Virus record (IMG/VR): IMGVR_UViG_3300006305_000166
Span: 1-22,651 of that record
Source: a virus
Strand: one strand, 5' to 3'
Length of the DNA stretch: 22,651 bases
Positions 1 to 7,557 of this stretch are shown here, piece by piece. Every line of letters starts with the position of its first letter. Position 1 is the first letter of the stretch. The notes beneath the pieces are model-generated. The model was not told the DNA's origin. It ran no database searches and worked only from the letters and a program-made list of their open reading frames with translations. A program made the translations under genes and the position numbers.

Positions 1-663
1 AGATTGATGATAAGACCAGATTTGATTAATTTAAATTGTATGGTTGCTGGTGTGAGAACACATCACTTTCCATTAAAACTAAGTGGTATTACTTTACACT
101 CAAGCCATGTAAAATATATGGACGGACAACATATTGATTTAGATGAACATAGAGATTTACAACAATGGAGACCCAACCAATGTTGGTTAACAAATATTGA
201 ACCAATACACAAATCAGATATAATAATTAATATGACAGATAGATATCACGATTGGGATAATAATAAACACGATTTTAGATTCTTTGACTACACATTACTT
301 AAAGACTATGATTGTGGATTTATTGGATTAGATAATGAATATAAACTATTTTGTGATAGATATGGATTTGAACCTAAACGAATACTTGTTAGTAATGCAC
401 TAGAAGTTGCACAATATATATCTGGTTCTAAATTATTTGTAGGTGCAGCTAGTTCTGCAAAAGCAATCGCAGAAGGATTAAAACATCCTACATTAATGGA
501 AATTAGTAAAGAATACCCAGATGATTTACCTAAACATAAACACGGACATTACTTTATCAACAAACAATTAATAGAATATTATTTAAATAATGATATAGAA
601 AAACCTAACTTTCCAGAATTTACTAAAGAAATTAAAGTTGGTTTAGATGGATTTATGGATTGA
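1..663 (+). CDS. Glycosyltransferase-like protein (GT-B/GT9-like C-terminal half), 5' end cut by window
   Basis: The reading frame is open to the window edge; a TTG at 4 and an ATG at 7 are possible starts, but the gene may well begin upstream. The C-terminal half reads like the second Rossmann domain of heptosyltransferase-type (GT9, GT-B fold) enzymes: a segment FVGAASSAKAIAEG followed by HPTLMEIS, where such enzymes bind the nucleotide-sugar. The N-terminal domain is short or missing, consistent with truncation. Phages use such enzymes to alter host surface glycans or to glycosylate DNA or virion proteins, but the substrate cannot be told here. The stop codon overlaps the -35 box of the uvsX promoter. 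The family call is moderate and the exact function is unknown. Confidence 0.5.
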   Translation, partial: RLMIRPDLINLNCMVAGVRTHHFPLKLSGITLHSSHVKYMDGQHIDLDEHRDLQQWRPNQCWLTNIEPIHKSDIIINMTDRYHDWDNNKHDFRFFDYTLLKDYDCGFIGLDNEYKLFCDRYGFEPKRILVSNALEVAQYISGSKLFVGAASSAKAIAEGLKHPTLMEISKEYPDDLPKHKHGHYFINKQLIEYYLNNDIEKPNFPEFTKEIKVGLDGFMD

Positions 664-687
664 CAAATATAAAAAATATGGTACAAT
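660..687 (+). promoter_or_regulatory. Sigma70-like promoter for uvsX
   Basis: TTGACA (660-665) and TACAAT (682-687) are separated by 16 bases. The -35 box overlaps the stop codon of the upstream gene. The predicted transcript start is near 694, close to the Shine-Dalgarno AAGGAGA (694-700) of uvsX at 706, so the leader would be very short. This looks like a host-polymerase (early) promoter, one of four with a TTGACAA core in the window. Confidence 0.75.
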
Positions 688-705
688 GTTGAAAAGGAGA
701 TTTGA

Positions 706-1746
706 ATGCCTGATTTTTTAAAAGAAGTTATCAAAACAACTGGTAACGAATATGCATCATTAGTTTCAGACGGAGTTGAAGCTGGTGATGTTGAAGAGTT
801 TATTGACACTGGTTCATATGCTTTAAATGCATTACTATCTGGTTCAATAAATGGTGGACTACCAGCAAACAAGATTACTGCAATCGCTGGTGAAAGTGCA
901 ACTGGTAAAACATTTTTTCTTATGGGTATGTGTAAAAACTTTCTGGATAAAAATCCAGAGGGTGGTGTAATATACTTTGAAAGTGAAAGTGCGATTACTA
1001 AACGAATGATTATTGACAGAGGTATTGACCCATCAAGAATGGTTATACTTCCAGTAACAACAGTGCAAGAATTTAGAACTCAATCATTAAAAGTTTTAGA
1101 TAGTTATATTAATCAAGATGCATCTATTCGTAGACCATTGTTTCTTGCATTAGACTCACTTGGTATGTTATCAACAACTAAAGAAGTTGAAGATACTGCT
1201 GAGGGAAAAGAAACAAGAGATATGACTCGTGCTCAAGTTCTCAAAGCTGCATTTAGAGTGTTGACTTTAAAACTTGGTAAAGCAAAAGTACCTATGGTTG
1301 TAACGAACCATACATATGATGTTGTTGGTTCTATGTTTCCAACAAAAGAAATGGGTGGTGGTTCTGGATTAAAATATGCAGCTTCTTCTATTGTATATCT
1401 TTCTAAGAGAAAAGAAAAAGAAGGAACAGAAGTTGTAGGTAATATTATACATTGTAAAAACTTTAAATCAAGACTTACAGTAGAAAACAAAATGGTTGAT
1501 GTTAGACTAACATACAATAAAGGACTTGATAGATATTATGGATTACTTGAACTTGCAGAAAAATATAAAGTATTTAAAAAAGTTGCAACAAGGTATGAGT
1601 TACCAGATGGTTCAAAACAATATGGTAAAACTATACTGAACGACCCAAAGAAATATTTCACTAAAGATGTTATGGATATCTTAGAAGAATGTGCGAAGAA
1701 GGAATTTAGATATGGTGGAACAGAAAGCATTGAAGAAAGCGAATGA
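706..1746 (+). CDS. uvsX: UvsX-like RecA-family recombinase
   Basis: This 346-residue protein is a RecA/RadA-type strand-exchange ATPase. The Walker A motif GESATGKT sits at residues 62-69 and a Walker B-like LFLALDS follows about 80 residues later. The L2-like segment with [14 protein letters not shown] lies where RecA proteins contact DNA. Length and N-terminal layout match T4 UvsX (about 390 residues) and its marine-phage homologues. In T4, UvsX drives recombination-dependent replication and repair with UvsY, gp32 and the gp41 helicase, whose homologue lies just downstream. A strong AAGGAGA ribosome site precedes the ATG, and a consensus-like promoter stands immediately upstream. The 3' end overlaps the next gene by 35 bases. 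Confidence 0.95.
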   Translation: MPDFLKEVIKTTGNEYASLVSDGVEAGDVEEFIDTGSYALNALLSGSINGGLPANKITAIAGESATGKTFFLMGMCKNFLDKNPEGGVIYFESESAITKRMIIDRGIDPSRMVILPVTTVQEFRTQSLKVLDSYINQDASIRRPLFLALDSLGMLSTTKEVEDTAEGKETRDMTRAQVLKAAFRVLTLKLGKAKVPMVVTNHTYDVVGSMFPTKEMGGGSGLKYAASSIVYLSKRKEKEGTEVVGNIIHCKNFKSRLTVENKMVDVRLTYNKGLDRYYGLLELAEKYKVFKKVATRYELPDGSKQYGKTILNDPKKYFTKDVMDILEECAKKEFRYGGTESIEESE

Positions 1747-2107
1747 TACCTCAAAAAGATATTTAGGTAATATCGCAGATGATTATGTTTTTTTAGAAAA
1801 CAAATCAAAATCACAACAAGATTGCATTGGTATTAAAGGTGGTAGATATGATGGTATTGTATTCAAGTTTGGAAAGATTGCATCAGTACAAGACCCACAA
1901 AACCCAGGCCTAGAAGCAGTTCTTAAATTTCAATATACAGTTGTAGATTACAATGGATTGAAAGAAGAACATTTGAACATAGATTTCAAAAATCTTTTAG
2001 GTGATATACTTTGTGATATAGTAGACAAACATTATTCAGAGGGGGTTATTAGTGGTACAAAATCAGACGATAGAAGTAACGACACTAAGTCAGTTATTGA
2101 ACAATGA
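1712..2107 (+). CDS. Conserved-type phage protein between uvsX and helicase
   Basis: I prefer the ATG at 1712 (131 residues) over the GTG at 1691, because AAGGA at 1699-1703 is placed 8 bases before it. The product has a motif-like stretch [12 protein letters not shown], then [11 protein letters not shown] and a beta-rich core, and ends in a charged tail. I recall similar small proteins beside uvsX in T4-like cyanophages, but no function is known to me. It overlaps uvsX by 35 bases and the helicase by 56 bases, so the 2052-2107 segment encodes two proteins in different frames. Tight coupling suggests a role in recombination or replication; this is inference only. Confidence 0.8.
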   Translation: MVEQKALKKANDTSKRYLGNIADDYVFLENKSKSQQDCIGIKGGRYDGIVFKFGKIASVQDPQNPGLEAVLKFQYTVVDYNGLKEEHLNIDFKNLLGDILCDIVDKHYSEGVISGTKSDDRSNDTKSVIEQ

Positions 2108-3458
2108 AGAGTTCAATCGTAAGGTAACACCGTTTCTAAAAAAAGAATATTTCAAAGATAGAAGTCAACAGATTGTCTTTGAAGAAATAAATGATTTTGT
2201 AGAGAAATATTCTAAACCTCCAACTCAAACTGTTTTAGAAATAGAGATTCAAAACAGAAGAGATTTATCAGAAACTGAAAATAGTGGTGCATTAGAACTT
2301 TTAAAATCACTTGATAAATCAGAGGTTGATTATGATTGGTTACTAAAAACAGTTGAACAATTCTGTAAAGACAAGGCTGTATATAATGCAGTTGTTGATA
2401 GTATAAAAATAATAGAAGATAAAGATAAGAACAACACACCAGAATCTATTCCTAGTATACTATCAGATGCACTTGCAGTATCTTTTGATAATCATATTGG
2501 ACACGACTATATTGATGAGTCAGAAAGACGATTTGAATACTATCATAAGAAAGAAGATAGAATACCTTTTGATTTAGAATACTTTAATAAAATTACTAAG
2601 GGTGGTTTACCTAACAAAACTTTAAATGTTGCACTTGCTGGCACTGGTGTTGGTAAATCATTGTTTATGTGTCATATGGCTGCATCAACTTTGATGCAAG
2701 GTAAAAATGTTTTATATATTACATTAGAGATGGCAGAAGAAAAGATTGCAGAAAGAATAGATGCAAACTTAATGAATCTATCCATTGATGATTTACACGA
2801 ACTACCAAAGAAAATGTTTGATGATAAAATTAATAGTATATCAAAGAAAACAGTTGGTAAATTAGTAATCAAAGAATATCCAACTGCATCTGCACATAGT
2901 GGTCATTTCAAAAGTTTGGTAAAAGAACTTGCACTCAAGAAATCATTTAAACCAGACATTATTTTTATAGACTATCTAAATATATGTTCATCAACTAGAT
3001 TTAAAGGTAATGCAAGTGTAGGTTCATATTTTTATATTAAGGCGATTGCAGAAGAACTTAGAGGTTTTGCAGTTGAATCTAATGTTCCAATAGTATCTGC
3101 AACTCAAACAACAAGAAGTGCATATACTTCAACAGATGTAGGATTAGAAGATACATCAGAGAGTTTTGGTTTGCCTGCAACTGCTGATTTGATGTTCGCA
3201 TTAATATCTACTGAGGAACTAGAGGATTTAAATCAGATAATGATTAAACAATTAAAGAATAGATATAATGACCCCACAATGAATAAAAGATTCATATTAG
3301 GAATAGATAGAGCAAAGATGAGGTTATACGATGTTGAACAAGTTGCACAAAAAGATGTGTTAGACTCTGGACAAGATGAACCAGTCTTTGACAATACTGG
3401 TGTTGGAAAAAGATTAGGAGAAAAATCTTATGAAAAGTTTTCCGACCTCAAGATATAA
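2052..3458 (+). CDS. 41: gp41-like replicative DNA helicase (DnaB/RecA-fold)
   Basis: This 468-residue protein fits the T4 gp41/DnaB replicative helicase family, which unwinds DNA 5' to 3' as a hexamer and partners with the gp61 primase (encoded at 20081). An N-terminal helical domain is followed by the ATPase domain. Walker A AGTGVGKS is at residues 196-203, and Walker B-like IIFIDYLNI is about 110 residues further. The stretch ESNVPIVSATQTTRSA resembles the conserved Gln/Arg motifs of the family. The start is GTG at 2052, supported by AGAGGGGG at 2038-2045. It lies inside the end of the preceding gene and overlaps the following one by 29 bases, indicating translational coupling. Confidence 0.93.
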   Translation: MVQNQTIEVTTLSQLLNNEEFNRKVTPFLKKEYFKDRSQQIVFEEINDFVEKYSKPPTQTVLEIEIQNRRDLSETENSGALELLKSLDKSEVDYDWLLKTVEQFCKDKAVYNAVVDSIKIIEDKDKNNTPESIPSILSDALAVSFDNHIGHDYIDESERRFEYYHKKEDRIPFDLEYFNKITKGGLPNKTLNVALAGTGVGKSLFMCHMAASTLMQGKNVLYITLEMAEEKIAERIDANLMNLSIDDLHELPKKMFDDKINSISKKTVGKLVIKEYPTASAHSGHFKSLVKELALKKSFKPDIIFIDYLNICSSTRFKGNASVGSYFYIKAIAEELRGFAVESNVPIVSATQTTRSAYTSTDVGLEDTSESFGLPATADLMFALISTEELEDLNQIMIKQLKNRYNDPTMNKRFILGIDRAKMRLYDVEQVAQKDVLDSGQDEPVFDNTGVGKRLGEKSYEKFSDLKI

Positions 3459-3657
3459 AAAGTATAAGGTAAAATACTATTATGATGTTGAATGGAGAAA
3501 TGAAGAAGCTGTCTATGTTGTTGTTGAATTACCAACAAATGATGTTGTCCAAGTATTCAAATTCAAGGAAGACGCTGAAGAAATGGTTTCAGATTTAATG
3601 ACTATTAGACCATTTGGTAGAGACCCTTTACCTAAATTTTTAAAGGAAAAAAAATGA
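3430..3657 (+). CDS. Small unknown protein
   Basis: This 75-residue protein has AGGAG at 3416-3420, well placed for the ATG at 3430, which lies inside the end of the helicase gene. The sequence is charged and probably alpha/beta, with YKVKYYYDVEW then a helical stretch KFKEDAEEMVSDLMTI, and a lysine-rich end. I recognise no family. The strong ribosome site and the ATGA overlap with the next gene argue that it is real. It may belong to the replication operon, but nothing in the sequence shows its role. Confidence 0.7.
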   Translation: MKSFPTSRYKKYKVKYYYDVEWRNEEAVYVVVELPTNDVVQVFKFKEDAEEMVSDLMTIRPFGRDPLPKFLKEKK

Positions 3658-4226
3658 AAGATGACCCAGTAAAAGACCACCCACCGATATGGGGTAAAGA
3701 TGGCAGTCAAGTATTATTTAAAGAAAGATATCCAGTTGTTCTTAGAACATATGACAAATGGAAAGAATTAAACCCTTTATTAGAAAAATATATTAGACAA
3801 CAAGGTGATAGAATAAATCACAAGTCAAATGTAAAAGCACAAATGACAGAATGGAATATGCAAATAGAAGCTGGTGGTGAACATTTTCAAGAACTAGTGA
3901 ACTGGGTTAGAGAAATTTCATTAGAAATATCACCAGTACAATTTATACCAGATTGTTATGATGTTTGGGGTGCAGTATATAAAAAAGGTGATTATACTAT
4001 ATCACACGACCATTGGCCTGCAATATGGTCTTGGACATACTATGTAAATGTTACAAGTCAATGTTCTCCACTAGTATTTACAAACACAGATTATAAAGTA
4101 CAACCAGTAAATGGACTGTTAGTAATATTTCCAGGCTGGGTAAAACATAAGGTATTACCACAAGAAAACGACCACGAAAGAGTTATGGTTGCTGGTAATC
4201 TAAACGCAAGAAGTGGAATGTTTTAG
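3654..4226 (+). CDS. Putative 2-oxoglutarate/Fe(II)-dependent oxygenase
   Basis: The 190-residue protein matches the phage-common putative 2OG-Fe(II) oxygenase type (PF13759-like double-stranded beta-helix). Visible features are KKGDYTISHDHWP with H118 and H120, the following strand WSWTYYVNV, then NGLLVIFPGWVKHKV with the distal His165, and R176 in HERVMVAGNLN, the position that usually binds the 2OG carboxylate. Such enzymes hydroxylate proteins, nucleobases or small molecules; the substrate here is unknown. The ATG overlaps the previous stop (ATGA). It is the last gene before a new promoter region. Family confidence is good; the function is open. Confidence 0.82.
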   Translation: MKDDPVKDHPPIWGKDGSQVLFKERYPVVLRTYDKWKELNPLLEKYIRQQGDRINHKSNVKAQMTEWNMQIEAGGEHFQELVNWVREISLEISPVQFIPDCYDVWGAVYKKGDYTISHDHWPAIWSWTYYVNVTSQCSPLVFTNTDYKVQPVNGLLVIFPGWVKHKVLPQENDHERVMVAGNLNARSGMF

Positions 4227-4230
4227 GGAC

Positions 4231-4259
4231 TTGACAAATGTTCAATTTATAAATATAGT
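4231..4259 (+). promoter_or_regulatory. Sigma70-like promoter upstream of the ligase-like gene
   Basis: TTGACA (4231-4236) and TATAGT (4254-4259) have the ideal 17-base spacing. The promoter begins 4 bases after the stop of the oxygenase gene and drives the gene starting at 4286. It overlaps a TATAAATA box (4248-4255), so the same region could be read early by host sigma70 and late by a phage sigma factor. Confidence 0.72.
4248..4255 (+). promoter_or_regulatory. T4-type late promoter box TATAAATA
   Basis: This is an exact match to the T4 late promoter consensus TATAAATA, 30 bases before the ATG at 4286. An all-A/T octamer is not rare in DNA this AT-rich, so the position in a short intergenic gap, not the match alone, supports it. 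Confidence 0.5.
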
Positions 4260-4285
4260 ATATACAACTATGGAAAAATTGAACT

Positions 4286-5524
4286 ATGTTAACATTTAAA
4301 GAATTCTTATTAGAAGATAAACAAGGTAAAAATCTACACCTTGAACACCTAGAAGATGAGATACTCAACTTTGGTGTTGGTGGGGGTAGAGGTGCAATTA
4401 ATTTTCTACAATCACTTAGAGATATGTTATCTGGGTCATCAAAAGGTTCAGTTAATATGACTGTTAAGTGGGACGGAGCTCCTGCTATATTTGCAGGCGT
4501 TGACCCTTCAGACGGCAAGTTCTTTGTCGCAAAGAAATCAGTATTCAATGTAAATCCAAAGTTATATAAAGAAGAATCAGAAATAGATGTTTCTGGTGAT
4601 TTAAAAGATAAGTTTGCAATCGCACTCAAAGAATTTAAAAAACTAGGAATAAAAAATGTTATTCAAGGTGATTTGATGTTCACCAAGAAAGACTTAAAAA
4701 AGGAGAAAATTGATGACAAAACCTTTATTTCTTTTCAGCCTAATACTATCGTGTATGCTACACCTATGGGTTCTGAACTTAGTGGACAAATCTCTAAAGC
4801 ACAAATTGGAGTCGTATGGCACACAACCTACGAAGGTGATTCTTTACCATCAATGTCAGCAAAATTCGGTGTGGATATAAAAGGATTAAAAAAGATAGAT
4901 AGTGTATGGATGGATAATGCTTCATTTAAAGATGTTTCTGGTAAAGCAACATTTACTCAATCAGAAACAGAAGAAGTAACATCATACTTATCAACAGTTG
5001 GTAAAATTTTTAGACGAATAAATTCATCATTGTTAGAGAAGTTTATTAGACTTCAAAATTCAATGGTAGGGAATTTGTCTGGTGCTTCTCTGAAAACATA
5101 TAATAATTTAAAAGTAAGAGAAGGACAAACTATCAAAAATGTAAGACAGCACGCTCAAGGATATCTTGACCATATTGCAAATCATTTTGATAAGAATAAA
5201 GACAAAGTAAAGACACTCGGTGCAAAAGAAAAGATTGAAAGAAATAAGAACGAGTATCTGAAAGAGTTTAAGAAACATATCAGAAATATAGAAAGTGTCA
5301 TTTCTTTTCAACAAGCCGTTGTGGCCGCAAAGATGTTAATTGTTAAAAAGTTGAATTCAGTTAAACAACTGACGGACACCTTTATAAAAACGAAAAATGG
5401 ATTTAAGGTTACAAATCCAGAAGGTTATGTTGCAATTAATAATGATGGTAAGGCCGTAAAACTTGTTGATAGAATGGAGTTTAGTTTTAATAACTTTACT
5501 GCAATAAAGAATTGGGATAAGTGA
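4286..5524 (+). CDS. KWDG-motif protein, DUF6267-like (nucleotidyltransferase/ligase-like candidate)
   Basis: This 412-residue protein resembles a family common in T4-like marine phages (I recall it as DUF6267; the number is from memory). Residues 61-64 are KWDG, matching the Kx(D/H)G motif in which ATP/GTP-dependent ligases and capping enzymes form a lysyl-nucleotide intermediate. Further motif-like stretches are VIQGDLMFT (125-133), similar in position to ligase motif III, and IGVVWHTTYEG further on. The C-terminal part is helical and lysine-rich. A ligase-type activity is inference from these motifs. The N-terminus MLTFKEFLLE (Glu at residue 10) looks like a T4 capsid-targeting sequence. 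The ribosome site is weak (GGAAAA at 4272-4277). Confidence 0.8.
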   Translation: MLTFKEFLLEDKQGKNLHLEHLEDEILNFGVGGGRGAINFLQSLRDMLSGSSKGSVNMTVKWDGAPAIFAGVDPSDGKFFVAKKSVFNVNPKLYKEESEIDVSGDLKDKFAIALKEFKKLGIKNVIQGDLMFTKKDLKKEKIDDKTFISFQPNTIVYATPMGSELSGQISKAQIGVVWHTTYEGDSLPSMSAKFGVDIKGLKKIDSVWMDNASFKDVSGKATFTQSETEEVTSYLSTVGKIFRRINSSLLEKFIRLQNSMVGNLSGASLKTYNNLKVREGQTIKNVRQHAQGYLDHIANHFDKNKDKVKTLGAKEKIERNKNEYLKEFKKHIRNIESVISFQQAVVAAKMLIVKKLNSVKQLTDTFIKTKNGFKVTNPEGYVAINNDGKAVKLVDRMEFSFNNFTAIKNWDK

Positions 5525-6582
5525 TGTTAAGATTTAGACAGTTCATAAGTGAAAGAGTTGATACTACTGCAACTGCATCAATAACAGAACTTTTTCCAAC
5601 ACTTGCATTTAATTTAAAATTTAAACCATCATCAGTTGAAGATTTCAAAAAGTTTTTATATAAATTAGATTTAAAAAAAGATAAAAATTCTTTTGTAGTA
5701 GATGCAAATAAGAGTGCTGGTGTTGCAGTCATTGATTCATTGACTTCATTACCAGAAAGATTAGTAAAAACAAAAATAGAAAATGCAATAGGTATTACAA
5801 ATTACTTGTATGATATTAATAGAACTAAAAAGATAAAAAAAGTAGTTTGGGGGTATAGACAAAAACCATCTGGTATTCCAAAAAATCACGCTGGTGATAT
5901 TTTTATATTTTTTTCTAATGGAGATACACTAGGAGTTAGTTTAAAAGCTGGTGAAAAGAAATCTAAAGAACCATTACTTAATAGTTATGTTAATACACAA
6001 TATAAAAAATTAAATAAAGAAAGTGAGATTAAAAAACTAGAAGATGATTTATGGGATAGTGTCTATTCAAAAATACCTGGCATAGACAGTGTTACTGATA
6101 AAAATAACTATATGTCAAATAAGAATGGTGTTAGACAATTATACTTAGATTTTTTTGTTGAAAATGAAAAAGGAGCAAATGAATTGTACACTATAATGTT
6201 AAAAGTATGCAGAGAACATTTTTGTGACATAGTTAATTCATTAAGTTTAGATGAATTTAAAGATTGGATTAAAAATAATTTTAATTTACAAGATGCAAAA
6301 GAAAAAGTACCCTTAATTTTAGTTAAGGCTGTAGGTAAAACAGCAGAACAAAAGAATGATGACCTTGCATCTTTATTACCACTTATTAATAATTTTAAAG
6401 CATATTTAAATAAAAGTTCAGTTCAAGAGTGGTTAATTGATATTGAGACACCAGAGGAAAAGAAAACAATTAAAATGAATATTAGAAGTGATTCTGGTGT
6501 AAGAGCTGGTAAAAAATTATCAACACTTGGTAGACTTGGTAAATTTACTGCACTTAAATTGCAATATAACGGATTAATTTAA
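5524..6582 (+). CDS. Unknown protein with capsid-targeting-like leader; possible PD-(D/E)XK-like motif
   Basis: The ATG at 5524 overlaps the upstream stop as TGATG; a GTG one codon earlier is possible but less likely. The product has 352 residues. It opens with MLRFRQFISE, again with Glu at residue 10. Around residues 123-145 there is HAGDIFIFF, then NGDTLGVSLKAGE, giving D125 ... S139-L-K141. That layout recalls the D...(E/S)-x-K core of PD-(D/E)XK nucleases such as HpaII-type enzymes. The rest is lysine-rich alpha/beta sequence that I do not recognise. The nuclease suggestion is tentative; the gene itself is well supported by length and tight packing. Confidence 0.75.
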   Translation: MLRFRQFISERVDTTATASITELFPTLAFNLKFKPSSVEDFKKFLYKLDLKKDKNSFVVDANKSAGVAVIDSLTSLPERLVKTKIENAIGITNYLYDINRTKKIKKVVWGYRQKPSGIPKNHAGDIFIFFSNGDTLGVSLKAGEKKSKEPLLNSYVNTQYKKLNKESEIKKLEDDLWDSVYSKIPGIDSVTDKNNYMSNKNGVRQLYLDFFVENEKGANELYTIMLKVCREHFCDIVNSLSLDEFKDWIKNNFNLQDAKEKVPLILVKAVGKTAEQKNDDLASLLPLINNFKAYLNKSSVQEWLIDIETPEEKKTIKMNIRSDSGVRAGKKLSTLGRLGKFTALKLQYNGLI

Positions 6583-6902
6583 TGAAAACATTTAAACAAT
6601 TTATAGAAGCACCAAGAATACCTAGAAAGAAAGGTCAACCAGCAGGGTCTGATAAACATTCTGATTTATATACAGATGAGAATCCTAAAGGTACAATACA
6701 CGGACTAGGATTTAAAGATGAAAAGACTGCAAGGGCAAGTGTAAAAAAAATAAATAATAGTAATAGAAAACACGCACACAAAATACAAGCTGCGATTGCA
6801 ATGGAACAAAGAGCAAAAGTTGCTGGTAAAACAAAAGAGGCTGCAATCTATCGTGCTTATATAGAGAAGATGAAAAAGAAAACAAAGGAAATGAACAAAT
6901 GA
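6582..6902 (+). CDS. Small basic protein, MKTFKQFIE leader
   Basis: The 106-residue protein is very basic. It starts MKTFKQFIEA, almost the T4 internal-protein leader (MKTYQEFIAEA) with one residue fewer before the Glu. A conserved-looking core follows: DLYTDENPKGTIHGLGFKD, then HAHKIQAAIAMEQRAK and a lysine-rich C-terminus. I recall very similar small proteins in T4-like cyanophages, without known function. Its basic charge fits a DNA-associated head protein. The start overlaps the previous stop as TAATG, and its own stop overlaps the next ATG as ATGA. Confidence 0.8.
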   Translation: MKTFKQFIEAPRIPRKKGQPAGSDKHSDLYTDENPKGTIHGLGFKDEKTARASVKKINNSNRKHAHKIQAAIAMEQRAKVAGKTKEAAIYRAYIEKMKKKTKEMNK

Positions 6903-7357
6903 AAACATTTACAGAGTTAAAAAAGTTTGTTATGGATTTAGATGATGATGTAAGAGATATGTATTCCATAGACCAAGAGATTGTTGAGATTATGGATAGT
7001 GAAAATCTTGACGAAGTTACTGCGATTTCTAAGTTTATACAAAGAGCAAGAAAGGCAGGAAGAAAGTTAAGAGCAAAATCTGCAATGTTTGTAAAGAAAA
7101 GAATGAGAGCATTAAAAAGGTATAAAAAACCAGAAGCAATAAAAAGAATTGCAAGAAAGAAAGCGATTGATTTATTAGTGCAAAAGATATACAAACTTCC
7201 ATATAGAAGTTTACCAATGCAGAGGAAAGCACAGATAACTCAAAACTTCTTATCTAAACCAAATATTAAAAAGAAGATTAATAAGATTGCGAAGAAACAA
7301 GAAAGAAAAGTAAGAATTGCAGATAGAGAGAGAATTGCAAAAATGAGAGCAAAGTAA
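6899..7357 (+). CDS. Acidic-leader/basic-body protein, candidate internal head protein
   Basis: This 152-residue protein has two parts. Residues 1 to about 39 are acidic (MKTFTELKKFV... ending NLDE), and the remainder is extremely rich in Lys and Arg, including RARKAGRKLRAKSAMFVKKR and repeated KKINKIAKK-type segments. A cut after N-L-D-E would remove the acidic leader and leave a highly basic body, the arrangement of phage internal head proteins that bind packaged DNA. I recall homologues in cyanophages with unknown function. It overlaps both neighbours by 1-4 bases. The head role is inference. Confidence 0.8.
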   Translation: MKTFTELKKFVMDLDDDVRDMYSIDQEIVEIMDSENLDEVTAISKFIQRARKAGRKLRAKSAMFVKKRMRALKRYKKPEAIKRIARKKAIDLLVQKIYKLPYRSLPMQRKAQITQNFLSKPNIKKKINKIAKKQERKVRIADRERIAKMRAK

Positions 7358-7557
7358 TGATAGAAGAAGGGCCTATGAAAGAACATATTGAAAGAAGTAA
7401 AGAAGGTGTAATTGTTGCAAAATATATTACTTACACTATAAAGGATGGTATGTTAGTAAAAGAAGTTAGTACAAGAAAATATATGAAATCATCAAAAGGT
7501 GATTACATTGATTCTAAAACAAGTGAACCAATAGTAGAGATATCAGATGAAACTTAG
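7357..7557 (+). CDS. Small unknown protein
   Basis: This 66-residue protein begins at an ATG overlapping the previous stop (TAATG); a second ATG at 7375 (residue 7) is an alternative start. The sequence suggests a small beta-sheet protein: GVIVAKYITYTIKDGM, then KEVSTRKYM and GDYIDSKTSEP. It has no capsid-targeting-like leader, unlike its neighbours. It overlaps the next gene by 11 bases. I recognise no family; coupling on both sides supports that it is translated. Confidence 0.65.
   Translation: MIEEGPMKEHIERSKEGVIVAKYITYTIKDGMLVKEVSTRKYMKSSKGDYIDSKTSEPIVEISDET

Noticed and set aside
1691-1711. Upstream GTG start for the gene after uvsX
   Set aside because: The ribosome site AAGGA (1699-1703) lies after this GTG and fits the ATG at 1712 instead.
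4183-4629. 148-codon open frame on the minus strand over the 4231-4285 promoter gap
   Set aside because: It runs through the promoter region and the ligase-like gene and has no coding character of its own.
6712-7194. 160-codon open frame on the minus strand opposite two basic-protein genes
   Set aside because: It reads as Phe/Leu/Ser-rich sequence, the mirror of lysine-rich codons on the + strand, and both + strand genes there are well supported.
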